DNA of 19,000 nucleotides from Carex sylvatica (GCA_964058845.1 CAXKVR010000433.1:1-19000); one strand, 5' to 3'. Shown: positions 8,221 to 18,484, numbered from the stretch's first letter. Made by a program: numbers and translations. The notes: generated by a model not told the origin, from the sequence alone.

Positions 8221-9459
8221 AATAGATGATTAGATAAGAAGCAAGTACATAACAAGTCAAACACAATATAATTTTACAGTGCTAAAACAGTGGCATCAAT
8301 TAATTCAAACTAACAGCCACAACACAAGACCAAAATTGACAAGGCAAGGCAAAAGCCATAGGCAGCCAAGAATTAATTACTAACCAAAAAAAGATTAAGC
8401 ATACTAACATGGCAACAATTAGGGTCCTCATCATAACCCAAATCCAACTAGAAACAAAGCACTTATCCAGCAAGGCTATTCTAGACTCAATTCTATAAAA
8501 CCTCATGGTTCCAACTAGAATGAAACAGTAAGCTGTTGGGTTTCATCCAAAAATTGACATCAAACCAAAGTTCTAGTAACTTATATCAATTAAGCATAAC
8601 TACAGGTCACCGATCAACAGCAACTATGGTATATCAAAAATAAAAAATAAAAGTCAAACTTGGTCTCTGGCAGATAATAAATGGAACAAGGATGGTCACT
8701 TGTGACATTCAAAAGGAAGACCTCAATCCAGATTTTTCACACAATTAAATGACCATCTCTGACACAATTAAACAATTCAACCCAGATTTCCCCTAAAGAA
8801 CCCATGACAAAAGAGATAATCCATCGTCATATGTCTCAGGCAATACAACAAACACCAAACACCTTGTCTGCATTATTATTACTATAATGTGCTGCCATCA
8901 AAACTCAATTAAGACCTGATCAGCAGTATAGAAAAGGATTAGAAATTTATCAAAAGAACATCAATTTGGTGAGGTTAACTTATGGATAGTATTGATTTGT
9001 AGGATTTTAGTAAAGAATGAGAAAGAAAAAAAATCTTTGTTTTACGAGAAAGAGCGAATTTTAATTTCGCTCCTCTTCCTCCTACTAGAACCAAGTAATC
9101 GGTGTTAAATATTTTTGATGAATAGGAAAAAAGTCGTGCAGAGAGATAGAACCTATAATTAGATATTATAAATTAGAGACGGAGACAGAAGAACAACGTT
9201 GGAGTCGGAGATGATTTTCCCCTCACAAAATTATCACGATAATCATCAGAGAAGAAAACGGAAAAATATTTTCAACCGAAAAAAATAAGAATTGGCGCTT
9301 GGTGTGATTTCCGCGGAGCGGAAATGAAAAAATTATGTCTTTTTTTAGCTATCCGGATGACCATCATTGTACCAAAATTAGATCTTTAAATCTGCATGTA
9401 AAAAAATTATTCGCATAATAAGATATTTTCGTTCTATTAGAAAAATATTTTATTTTTCT
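8221..9459. other. upstream side of the PIF pseudogene, no gene
   Basis: About 1.2 kb without recognisable coding sequence. It may include the 5' leader and terminus of the PIF element and host DNA. At 9294 GGCGCTTGGTGTGATTTCC resembles the outer end of PIF/Tourist elements, followed by a perfect 8 bp stem hairpin ATTTCCGC-GGA-GCGGAAAT (9308-9326); no matching terminus was found for it. The hAT element inserted just to the right. Confidence 0.4.
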
Positions 9460-9467
9460 GACGAAAC
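9460..9467. repeat. hAT target-site duplication, left copy
   Basis: GACGAAAC, eight bases immediately before the terminus TAGAGGGTTGC; identical to 17404-17411. Confidence 0.92.
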
Positions 9468-9790
9468 TAGAGGGTTGCAAAAACCCAGGTCGGGCAGTCC
9501 GTACCCAACTCGCCCGTACCCGGTACCCGGGGTATCCGTGCCCAAGTCCGGGTATAGGTCGGGTAAACGGGTACACAGGTACGGGCATAAAACGGGTAGG
9601 GTACGGTTATTTAGTTCAATATCCGGGCAAACTCGGCCCGAATTACGCCCGTACCCGCCCGACCCGACCCGTACCCGACCCCGTACCCGTACCCGACCCG
9701 TAAATTCAAATTTTTTTGAAATTTTGAATTTGCCGCCGGTTCAACTGGGCCCGGACCGGTCTAATCAAACCCGACTGGCCGGACCCACCG
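9468..9790. repeat. left subterminal repeat block of the hAT element
   Basis: GC-rich short repeats in both orientations: GGGTACGGGTA-like at 9536-9605 and ACCCGTACCCG-like at 9500-9530 and 9640-9702, in otherwise AT-rich DNA. The matching block at the other end is 17236-17400. In hAT elements such repeats are transposase-binding sites; here that role is inferred from the family. The open frame crossing this block (9475-10125) is a by-product of the repeats, not a gene. Confidence 0.8.
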
Positions 9791-9799
9791 TCCCGTCGG

Positions 9800-9960
9800 T
9801 TTTTTTTTTTCAATTTTTTTTTTTCAATTTTTTTTTTTCAAATTTTTTTTTTCAATTTTATTCCCTCATAATATTTTCTTTAAATACCCCCTCTTCCTCT
9901 CAAAAAATTCACACTCTCATTCTCTCATTCTCTCAATCTCAATTCTCAAATTTAATTATT
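9800..9960 (+). promoter_or_regulatory. possible hAT transposase promoter and leader
   Basis: Four T-tracts separated by CAA (about 9800-9860) precede a TATA-like TTTAAATACC (9879-9888) and a CT-rich, A-punctuated leader with CTCATTCTCTCATTCTCTC (9915-9935), a usual look for plant 5' leaders. It lies on the same strand as, and about 2.1 kb upstream of, the transposase ATG. A donor-like AAAG/GTAACA at 10099/10100 would allow the repeat-filled stretch up to about 12000 to be a leader intron. This is inference from position and composition. Confidence 0.35.
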
Positions 9961-10314
9961 CTCAATTTTTTAATTTATTGTTTAAAAAAAAATATAGTTG
10001 TAAATTTAATTCATTCTACAAATCCGCAAACAGAATTACGAAGGTATCAAAATTACAAAGTTCGGCACCTCCCGCAAAATTTTTTCGCGAGATTTAAAGG
10101 TAACATTTATTTCATTTTAGATTAATTTATTTTTGTAGGTACATTTAGTTTATGCTAGATTTATTGAATATTAAGTAATTAGATTTGTCATTTGTTAGAT
10201 TTATTGAATATGTTAGATTTATTTAGTTTATGTTAGATTTGAATATGTCAAGTAATTATATTTGTTTTGAATATGTTAGATTTTATTTTTTAAATTGTTA
10301 GATTTATTTTTAAT

Positions 10315-11130
10315 ATGTGAAAAAAATTGGTTAGTTTTATTTTTTTGAATATGTGAAATAATTAGATTTGTTTTGAATAGGTTAGATTTATTTTTTAAAA
10401 TTCGAATTTATTTTTAATAGGTTTTTTAAAATATGTTAGTTTTATTTTTTTGAATATGTGAAGTGATTATATTTGTTTTGAATAGGTTACATTTATTTTT
10501 CAAAATTCGGATTTATTTTTAATAGGTTTTTTAAAATAGGTTAGTTTTATTTTTTTGAATATGTGAAGTGATTATATTTGTTTTGAATAGGTTAGATTTA
10601 TTTTTCAAAATTCGGATTTATTTTTAATAGGTTTTTTAAAATAAGTTAGTTTTATAGATTTGAATATGTGAAGTAATTATATTTGTTTTGAATAGGTTAG
10701 ATTTATTTTTCAAAATTCGGATTTATTTTTAATAGGTTTTTTAAAATAGGTTAGTTTTATTATTTTGAATATGTGAAGTGATTATATTTGTTTTGAATAG
10801 GTTAGATTTATTTTTCAAAATTCGAATTTATTTTTAATAGGTTTTTTAAAATAGGTTAGTTTTATAGATTTGAATATGTGAAGTAATTATATTTGTTTTG
10901 AATAGGTTAGATTTATTTTTCAAAATTCGGATTTATTTTTAATAGGTTTTTTAAAATATGTTAGTTTTATTTTTTTGAATATGTAAAGTGATTATATTTG
11001 TTTTGAATAGGTTACATTTATTTTTCAAAATTCGGATTTATTTTTAATAGGTTTTTTAAAATATGTTAGTTTTATTTTTTTGAATATGTGAAGTGATTAT
11101 ATTTGTTTTGAATAGGTTAGATTTATTTTT
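10315..11130. repeat. 105 bp minisatellite, ~7.5 copies
   Basis: The marker GAATATGTGAAG (last base and a few positions variable) starts at 10347, 10452, 10557, 10662, 10767, 10872, 10977 and 11082, exactly 105 bp apart each time. Copies differ by a few substitutions (for example TTATTTTTTTGAAT versus TTATAGATTTGAAT), giving alternating subtypes. More degenerate related sequence with TTAGATTTATT extends left to about 10140. The array ends at 11130 and passes straight into the short T-rich array. No coding sequence. Confidence 0.93.
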
Positions 11131-11930
11131 CTGTTTTTTAATTCTGTTTTTTAATTCTGTTTTTTAAATTCTGTTTTTTAAATTCTGTTTTTTCATTTCG
11201 GTTTTTTAAATTCTTTTTTTTTTAATTCTGTTTTTTAATTTCTTTTTTTTAATTTCTGTTTTTTAATTTCTGTTTTTTAATTTCTGTTTTTTAAATTCTG
11301 TTTTTTAATTTCTGTTTTTTAATTTCTGTTTTTTAATTTCTGTTTTTTAATTTCTGTTTTTTAAATTCTGTTTTTTAAATTCTGTTTTTTAATTTCTGTT
11401 TTTTAATTTCTGTTTTTTAATTTCTGTTTTTTAATTTCTGTTTTTAAATTTCGGTTTTTTTAATTTCTGTTTTTTAATTTCTGTTTTTTAAATTCTGTTT
11501 TTTAATTTCTGTTTTTTAAATTCTGTTTTTTAATTTCTGTTTTATAAATTCTGTTTTTTAATTTCTGTTTTTTAAATTCTGTTTTTTAATTTCTTTTTTT
11601 TAATTTCTGTCTTTTAAATTCTGTTTTTTAATTTCTGTTTTTTAATTTCTGTTTTTTAATTTCTGTTTTTTAAATTCTTTTTTTTAATTTCTGTTTTTTA
11701 ATTTCTGTCTTTTAAATTCTGTTTTTTAATTTCTGTTTTTTAAATTCATTTTTTTAATTTCTGTTTTTTAATTTCTGTTTTTTAAATTCTGTTTTTTAAA
11801 TTCTGTTTTTTAATTTCTGTTTTTTAAATTCTGTTTTTTAAATTCTGTTTTTTAATTTCTGTTTTTTAATTTCTGTTTTTTAAATTCTGTTTTTTAATTT
11901 CTGTTTTTTAATTTCTGTTTTTTTATTTTT
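11131..11930. repeat. T-rich 13-14 bp tandem array, ~57 copies
   Basis: About 800 bp of CTGTTTTTTAATTT and its variants CTGTTTTTTAAATT and CTGTTTTTTAATT, with occasional CTT or CGG in place of CTG. Strand composition is extremely skewed: T on the plus strand, very little G and C. The unit seems derived from the TTTTTAAAAT part of the preceding 105 bp repeat. It sits inside the hAT element, between the putative leader and the transposase ATG. Confidence 0.95.
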
Positions 11931-12312
11931 CAATGTATGTTAGAATTATTTTGAATAGGTTAAAGAAATAGGTTACATTTTGTTTTTAATATGTCAAGTA
12001 ATTTACATTTATTATTTTGAATATGTTTAATAAATGTCATCTCATCGTGATTCTGTGCAAGATGACATCGCGAGACTGTCGGCCGATATTTTTGGCCCGT
12101 CAATACCAAATTATCCACAAAATTATCCACAAAGTTCCTCCTAAATTGCACCACCTAATTATCCACCAAATTATCCACCAAATTATCAAAGAAGGGACCA
12201 AATGCTAGATTTGAATTATCAACAACCCCCACAAATGAGTGCACCGCCACCGTATTATACTTCAAACGATCCAAATGTATACATTCCACAAGAAACACTT
12301 CAACCGACACCA

Positions 12313-12317
12313 CAGTA
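12313..12317. repeat. LTR target-site duplication, left copy
   Basis: CAGTA immediately before the LTR start TGTTAG; identical to 14319-14323. Confidence 0.88.
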
Positions 12318-13523
12318 TGTTAGTTTGTAATAATCTAGAAGTCAATAATACGATAAATTATCATAAAGCTTTGTTCATGAATTGAGTGATTAAATAAACT
12401 GTCATTTTTTTGCCTTGAATATTATTACATTTATGAATCATTCCTTTATCTGACTAGAGTCAATAACTGGAATTGTGAAACTTCATAATATAGATGATAT
12501 ATATATTCTTAAGAGTCACTAACCGAGGTAATTAGCAGGAACACTAATTAACCGTTACAAGGTTAGTATGTGGATTAAAAGATGTTCAAGTTTTACATAC
12601 CACTGACAAGAGATGTCATTTTAATCACATAGATAAATTTTCTAGGAACATGGTATTTGACAGACTCCGAATGAAACATTAAATGGAATTGTGTACGTGT
12701 CATTCATGTTTTCATTCAGTGTTAAGTTCTAAAGTATGAGGTATTCATCTTTCCTACTAAGAAATGTGTATGTGTGATTGTTATCTAACGCTGTCGGTAA
12801 AACGCAGTTATAACGGTAGCTTTTCGGTACACATAACTTAGCTGAGGTAGTGATGGTTTACCAAAAGTACTATTGTCCCTCGTATCTCTATACGAGCTAT
12901 AGCATCACTGGGCTCCTTGATAGAGTAAGATTATCTGCTAGCGGTATAATTACAAGAGTAATTATATTTGATAATCTGCTCAAGATCAAGAAAAGATTAA
13001 GTTTACAAGGATGACACACACCTACCTTGAAACTGATCTGATAGCTATGAGACGAAAGAACTGACACGAGTAAAATAGTTTACTGGATCATGATATTGTA
13101 CAGTACAGCATCATCTGTGTAATTGGATGGTCATGACGCGTTATGCCAGATGTCTCTCATGATTATAGAAGTTAAAACAGTTTTAATTCTATTTACCAAC
13201 ATAACACAGATCCTATTGGGTCACACCGTATAGGAGCTAATCGGATAATCTTATTGATTAATTATAAATTGATTATAATTAATATTAAGATGGTTATAAT
13301 TAATTATACATGATATAATTAAATTATAAATGTCATATAAATTGGCAAAGCAAAAACAAAAGGTTAATTTATAAACGTACACGTTACGTTGTATAAAAGT
13401 TACCGAAACAACAAACTGCAAGAAATATAATTGTTCAGAATAATTATATGGATGTTAAATTAAATTTGGGCCAAGGGCATTTTGGTCTTTTTACACATGA
13501 CATGTCATCATCCTTATCCGTTC

Positions 13524-13568
13524 AATGGCATTTCCGTAAATGGCATTTTGGTAAATGGCATTTTCGTA
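13524..13568 (+). repeat. three 15 bp direct repeats in the LTR U3
   Basis: AATGGCATTTCCGTA, AATGGCATTTTGGTA and AATGGCATTTTCGTA lie head to tail, ending 23 bp before the TATA box. Short direct repeats at this place are common enhancer-like elements in retrotransposon LTRs; that function is inferred. Confidence 0.75.
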
Positions 13569-13591
13569 ATTCCCGAACCTCCTCAAATGCC

Positions 13592-13599
13592 TATAAATA
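13592..13599 (+). promoter_or_regulatory. TATA box of the LTR promoter
   Basis: TATAAATA within GCCTATAAATAGAGGGG, a strong plant TATA context. Transcription would start near 13622-13632, around AAACACACTAATTTC. It reads toward the downstream part of the hAT gene, so a functional LTR could drive transcripts of 14324-16588. Confidence 0.7.
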
Positions 13600-14318
13600 G
13601 AGGGGTGAGGGTAAGAGAGAAACACACTAATTTCTGAGATATCGAATTTGTCTGATCAGTTCGGTAATCTATTTTCTCTCTTTCTCAGTTTCTCTCCCAA
13701 ATAGTATTTCGGTTGGGAAAAGAAAGTTATACGTAATTGACGTATAATCTTGCGGATTGTTGAGAAGTATATTTACGGGATCGGTGAATAGTGTTTTCTC
13801 GAATTTCATGGTATTTCAGTTTTGCTCATTAGTGAATCTGAATAACTGCAAATTTGTGAATAGTGTTATTTCGTCCTTTTCTCGGTGAATAGTGTTTTTG
13901 CAAAAAATCGCGGTTTACGGTATTTCTGGCAATAAGAAAATAAACCGCTCTCTGGTTAGTCCTGGTGGATAACCGATAGAGGTATCACACGTGTGATACT
14001 CTGAGACGAATCATTCCCTGGTGTAGCTCTTCTCGCTCAGCTACATTCCAATCTGAATTTGGAAACAAGGTATATACATGTTATATTAATCTATTTAATT
14101 GGTAAGTAGATTAATGCTTTAGAAATCAATTATGGAGTAGATCTGTAAAAGGATTAAATAGGGTTCTGATGTCAAAGGAATACGGAAGGTGGACCCCTTG
14201 AAATGTTTCCTGACATACCCTGTTTAATCCTTGGATTAAGATTAGAAGTAAAAATTTTGTTTTACGTTCTTTCCGCACTTAATCAAATCAATGGGTTTGA
14301 ACTGTCAAAACCCCAACA

Positions 14319-14323
14319 CAGTA
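14319..14323. repeat. LTR target-site duplication, right copy
   Basis: CAGTA immediately after the LTR end CCAACA. The hAT reading frame resumes at 14324 with T-ACA-TAT-GGA. Confidence 0.88.
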
Positions 14324-16021
14324 TACATATGGAGGCATTGGCTCTTCTTCTGTAGCATCGAGTCAATTCACTGACACTGCTCCTGTAGGAGGTACACCTT
14401 CGACATGTGAACCTGAAATTCAAGAAGAAGTTGTCCCTCCTTCGACAAGTGACCCGCCGCAAGAACCAGCAGAAAAGAAGACTAAAAGACCCCTTCCCGA
14501 ATATAATCAACCGTGGGCGAGATTTTACAAGATTACCAGAGGTAAGGGCAACATTATGCATTTTCTACAATGTAAGGTAAAAAATTGCCAAAAATTTTTT
14601 TAGTATAAACAAACTAGTGGTATTACTAGTTTTAAGAGACATGCCGCAATGCACGAAAGAAAGGGTGAGGTTCCAACTGAAAATCCTGAACCAAGACAAA
14701 TCCAAACCCTTATAAACGCTGATGGTACCAGAATAAATCCAAAATTCGATGAATCAAAAATACTTAGTGAAATGGCCCGGTACATTACCCATAAAGAACA
14801 ACCAATAAGTATGGGTGGTTGCACGAGTTTTGTCCGGTTATGCATTCGGGAGTTAGGTCAACCAATGTACAAGAGGATCCATCATAGAAAGATAGTTAGT
14901 GAAATAAAAAATTATTTTACCTCGACCAAAAATGATCTTAAAGCTCAATTTGCATACCAAAACAATAAGGTGTCAATTACCTCCGATATATGGACTGCCG
15001 GTAAATATGGCCTTGGGTACTCTTGTATTACTGGCCATTGGATCGATGATCATTGGATATTACAAAAAAAGATATTAAGTTTTCGAGTTTTGGATTCCCC
15101 CCACACTGCAAATGTAATTTTCAAATCCATTATTGAGGTTTTAGAAGAGTATAACTTTAAGAGGAATTTGGGTAACAAGGTTTTTTTTATATCTTTCGAT
15201 AATGCTAGCAACAACATTGCTTCCATTGAGATTTTTAAACGGTCACTAAACTCAATCATGAATGGTGAAATGTTTCACCAAAAGTGTGTTTGCCACGTTC
15301 TTAACCTCGTCGTGAAGGCGGGTCTAAAAACAGAAGCCGTAAAACTATTGATAATTAAATTTAAGAATGCACTCAACCACATTATTTCAAATCAAGAAAG
15401 AAAACAACAGTTTGCTGCATTATGCGTCACTTATAGATTGAGCAAGTTGAAGATATCTTGGGATATAGATATCCGTTGGAACTTAACATATAGGTTGTTG
15501 AACCGATGCCTTCCTTACAAAGCTGTCATAGGGGAGTTTTTAAGAAGCTCCAACCCCGAGGCATTGCAATTCGAACTCATTGACGAAGAATGGGATAAAC
15601 TGCAAAGGCTTAGCAAATTACTAGGGATCTTTTTTACTGCAACCATTCAACTATCATTCTCGTACTCACCGACGTCGTTTGAGTTGCTGAGACATCTCTA
15701 TGACATCTCCAAGGTATATTGCGAATTGGAACAAGCTGAAATCTATGATGCATCTCTCACGCCAATTGTAGATGCCATGAAACAAAAATTCCTAAAATAT
15801 TGGGAAGATGTACATCTCATAGCCATTATCGCAAACTGCCTCAACCCGGAATACAAGAAGTTTTACACGATCAAAGTAGTTGAGAGGTACAAATAGAATT
15901 TACATTTAGACTCAACCGGGGTAGAGGCTTACGTGAATTCGAAGTTCGATGAGATGTTTAACATATACCACTCAAGAATGAGTGACAACCGAAACTCAGT
16001 TTCGTCTCGTGCCGCCCCTAG

Positions 16022-16110
16022 GTATGAATATAAATATACATGTGTTTATAATCTGTATTATTTATAATATCTACATTATTTGTCCACTAATTTTTTTAAT
16101 TGTTTAATAG
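16022..16110 (+). other. intron of the hAT transposase gene
   Basis: Donor CCTAG/GTATGA at 16021/16022 and acceptor TTTAATAG/TTTCAC at 16110/16111 with a T-rich tract before it. Splicing joins APS-FTSMSTSSGG in phase 2 and links the core to the dimerisation domain. Confidence 0.75.
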
Positions 16111-16588
16111 TTTCACTTCTATGAGCACTAGCAGTGGTGGATTATTAGCATATTTTCAGTCGGAGAGCCAACTGCACACATCCACAAACGAGTTATTGGG
16201 CTATATATCGATGATCAACGAAAGTGAACAAGGACTTGACGTGATGGCATGGTGGAGGAGGCATCAAAGTTCCTTGCCAACGCTGGCGATGATGGCCCGC
16301 GACGTATTTGTCGTGCCTGTATCAATCGTCCCTTCTGAAAGTTATTTCAGTTCGACGAACAGGATCCTCTTCGATAAACGAAGTAAGTTTGGTGCACATG
16401 TTTTTGAGAGACTTGTGTGCTTGAAGGATTGGATTGCTGCTGAAGAGCGCACGCAACATGTGCCTCAACAACCATCATCATCTGAAGCCGACACTGAAGA
16501 AAGCGGTACCGAGGCGCGACGTGAGGCTAATTCGGATTCTGACGGTGCCGAAGAGAGCGAACAATGGTATATGAATCAAAACTACTAA

Positions 16589-17235
16589 ATAGGTAATGTC
16601 GGTATAAATTTTTAATCTCTTTTAATCTTTATGGTTATTTTTTAAATTATAAATTTCTAAACATTTCAATTAGTTTTTAAATTATCTATTTTAAAGAAGA
16701 ATTACTAACAAAAAAAAAAGTTAGAACTCCACCTATGTTATTTTACATAGCCGGTCTCAAGCCCGGAATTAAGGAGGAGGGTAACTTTTATTTTTTAATC
16801 TATTATTTTAAAATAATTCATAATTATTTTTAAAGTAATTGATTTAAGAAAAAATTTATTTTTATTTTATTCTTTTAAAGTTTTTGATTTAATTATATTT
16901 TTTATTTATATTTTATGTAACCTATTAAAAATAAATTAACGTTTACAAAATATATTATAAATATAAATAAATTATGAAACTATATAGTTAGAATGAGAAT
17001 TTGAAAATAAAATAAAATGACTGGTGTAAAGAAATAAATAAATACATTTGTATTTAGCCGAATAAATATACAAATTTTCGCATGAATAATTTTTATATAT
17101 AAGTTACAAATTTTATTTATTTATATACACTATTTGATATTGAATTATTTTGATTTTAAAAATCGAATTATAAACACGTAATGATATTCGTACAACACCG
17201 TAAAAAGAAAAAAAAACAGAGAAAAAAAAAAAAAC
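16589..17235. other. 3' flank of the transposase inside the hAT element
   Basis: Very AT-rich, no coding sequence; it should hold the transposase 3' untranslated region. One GC-rich island, AGCCGGTCTCAAGCCCGG at about 16749-16766 followed by AGGAGGAGGG, stands out and I cannot assign it. Confidence 0.45.
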
Positions 17236-17403
17236 CGGGCCAGGTACCCGGACCGCCCTGCCCGTGAAGGGTACCACGGGCACGGGTATAAGACGGGCAG
17301 GGCACAGGTTTTGAAAAAAATACCCATGATACCCGCTCCGTGGTACCCGTATACCCGTGATACCCGTACCCGTGCCCGACCCGTACCCGTTAGCAAACCC
17401 CTA
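17236..17403. repeat. right subterminal repeat block of the hAT element
   Basis: Repeats of ACCCGTACCC, GATACCCGT and GGTACC(A)CGGG in both orientations, ending GTTAGCAAACCCCTA at 17403. It mirrors 9468-9790 and probably binds transposase. The 94- and 61-codon frames crossing it come from the repeats. Confidence 0.8.
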
Positions 17404-17411
17404 GACGAAAC
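17404..17411. repeat. hAT target-site duplication, right copy
   Basis: GACGAAAC directly after the terminus CCCCTA; identical to 9460-9467. Confidence 0.92.
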
Positions 17412-18415
17412 CATTAATGGAACTTCCACGCCAGGTTTTTCAAGTTACTGTCTCAACTTCCACGCCAGGTTGGGGGGAGGGGGCTTTATAAGATAAGAAA
17501 CGTTAAAATAATCAGGATAAATTCAGAATTTTTATCAGAAATAAAAAAATAATCAATTAAATTTAACTAGTTAATCAGATTTAAACTCATTAACTAATCA
17601 GACACTAAAATAATACTTTAATTTCAAATTGGTCACAACACCACATTCAAAAAATAATAAATCAAATTTAACTAGTTGATCACAGCACACAAATGATCAT
17701 AGTATGCAAATAATCTAAAATATACAAATCATGACACGTAACCAATATACATACTATATTGTTTCATACTATAATTGTACCATTCTGTAACAGAACTAGC
17801 TCAAACGTGTCATTTTTCCCATCTAATTACATAGCCTCACTCTTGAATTATGCATGTTTTTATACTTCCACACTTTTCATTAGTTTATATATTGGAGGAC
17901 AAAAAGGTCACCGGCCTAATTGATTGCGTGTCTTGCATATATAGAACCCACCAAAATTGTCTGGATTTTGCAATTTGCACAATGGAGGCAAAATTTATTG
18001 TCTACTCTTTGAAAGATCCAACTTCCAAACTTATCCCCTCAAAACACAAAGTAGAGAAACTTATTTTCTTTTCTTTTTTTTCATCCATGCACCAATATAT
18101 CACTGTCGTATCTATTATAACTTCCAAAGTTCCAATATATATTATACATGATCCATGCATGTGCATCGTCATATTGGTGCACGAATCAGTGACGAAATCA
18201 GGAATACATTACATTTGCGTACAATTGGATTGGAATGATCGTCATATTGATACTTAGTAATTTTATTATAAACTTCACAAGACAAAAAATATCCTTACTA
18301 AAAATCCCCAAGCAAACCTGGGAAATGGTATCTCTGCCGACATTTTTATTTTTACCCAAAAAAAAATTTATTTTATTAAAAATAACCAAGATTTAAAAAC
18401 AATTTTAAAAATACC
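17412..18415. other. AT-rich flank, no convincing gene
   Basis: Host-side DNA right of the hAT element. A 17 bp motif, AACTTCCACGCCAGGTT, occurs at 17421-17437 and 17455-17471. The 135-codon open frame at 17850-18257 has no recognisable domain or codon bias and is not called. A 21 bp string at 18181-18201 also occurs at 5459-5479. Confidence 0.4.
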
Positions 18416-18484
18416 CAACCCGTGGAAATTTTCCACGGGCCAGAATTTTAATTCCAACCCGTGGAATTTTTCCACGGGCCAGAA

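Larger units (their letters stand above)
12318..14318 (+). mobile_element. solo LTR of an LTR retrotransposon, 2,001 bp
   Basis: It starts TGTTAG and ends CCAACA, the TG...CA inverted termini of LTRs, and is flanked by a perfect 5 bp duplication, CAGTA. There is no second LTR copy, no primer-binding site after the right end and no gag/pol coding, so it is a solo LTR left by LTR-LTR recombination. Orientation is given by a TATA box (13592-13599) with three 15 bp repeats upstream, suggesting U3 of about 1.3 kb and R-U5 of about 0.7 kb. It sits inside codon 95 of the hAT transposase. A GTGAATAGTGTTTT motif recurs near 13784, 13856 and 13885. The superfamily (Copia or Gypsy) cannot be decided without internal sequence. 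Confidence 0.9.
12034..16588 (+). pseudogene. hAT (Ac-like) transposase pseudogene split by a solo LTR
   Basis: Coding parts are 12034-12317, 14324-16021 and 16111-16588. The gap 12318-14323 is the LTR plus one TSD copy; 16022-16110 is an 89 bp GT-AG intron. The three parts total 2,460 bases, an 820-codon frame. Residues 26-60 are an NYPP/NYPQ repeat; 159-205 a BED zinc finger (W-ARFYKI, CKVKNC, SFKRHAAMH); then the RNase H-fold core with TSDIWTA (D316), ISFDNASNN (D387), CVCHVLNLVV and DIRWNLTYRLL (~480), followed by CLNPEYKKF; 704-770 the hAT dimerisation domain (WWRRH, VPVSIVPSESYFS, CLKDWI); and an acidic serine-rich tail. Premature stops lie at codon 37 (TAA 12142), 188 (TAG 14601, in the BED finger) and 619 (TAG 15894). 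It once catalysed cut-and-paste transposition of the surrounding element. Confidence 0.92.
9468..17403 (+). mobile_element. complete hAT transposon, 7,936 bp, with nested LTR
   Basis: The ends are TAGAGGGTTGCAAAAACCC (left) and, read inward from the right, TAGGGGTTTGCTAACGGG: a short imperfect inverted repeat. The 8 bp flanks are identical (GACGAAAC at 9460-9467 and 17404-17411), the hAT hallmark. Both ends carry GC-rich blocks of CGGGTACGGG/ACCCGTACCC repeats. Inside, in order, are a T-tract region and possible promoter, a 105 bp minisatellite, an 800 bp 13-14 bp array, and a BED/RNase H-fold/dimerisation-domain transposase gene interrupted by a solo LTR. Without the LTR and its duplication it would be about 5.9 kb. 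The encoded transposase has stops, so this copy is non-autonomous today, although its ends could still be recognised by an active relative. Confidence 0.92.

Noticed and set aside
9294..9326. PIF/Tourist-like terminus GGCGCTTGGTGTG with hairpin
   Set aside because: No matching inverted terminus or TTA/TAA duplication could be found, so not called as an element.
9475..10125. 216-codon open frame with Arg/Pro/Thr-rich N-terminus
   Set aside because: Translation of hAT subterminal repeats and poly-T tracts; no domain and no plausible codon use.
10315..11930. Regular array that might suggest CRISPR
   Set aside because: Units are contiguous tandem repeats without unique spacers, in a plant transposon.
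12318..14318. 2 kb gap as a natural intron of the hAT gene
   Set aside because: No GT...AG borders in the right phase; TG...CA ends and the CAGTA duplication fit a solo LTR.
14283..14845. Minus-strand open frames of 81-92 codons over the BED region
   Set aside because: They are shadows of the plus-strand transposase, which carries the BED motifs.
17850..18257. 135-codon open frame
   Set aside because: No recognisable domain, no promoter or splice context, composition like random AT-rich DNA.
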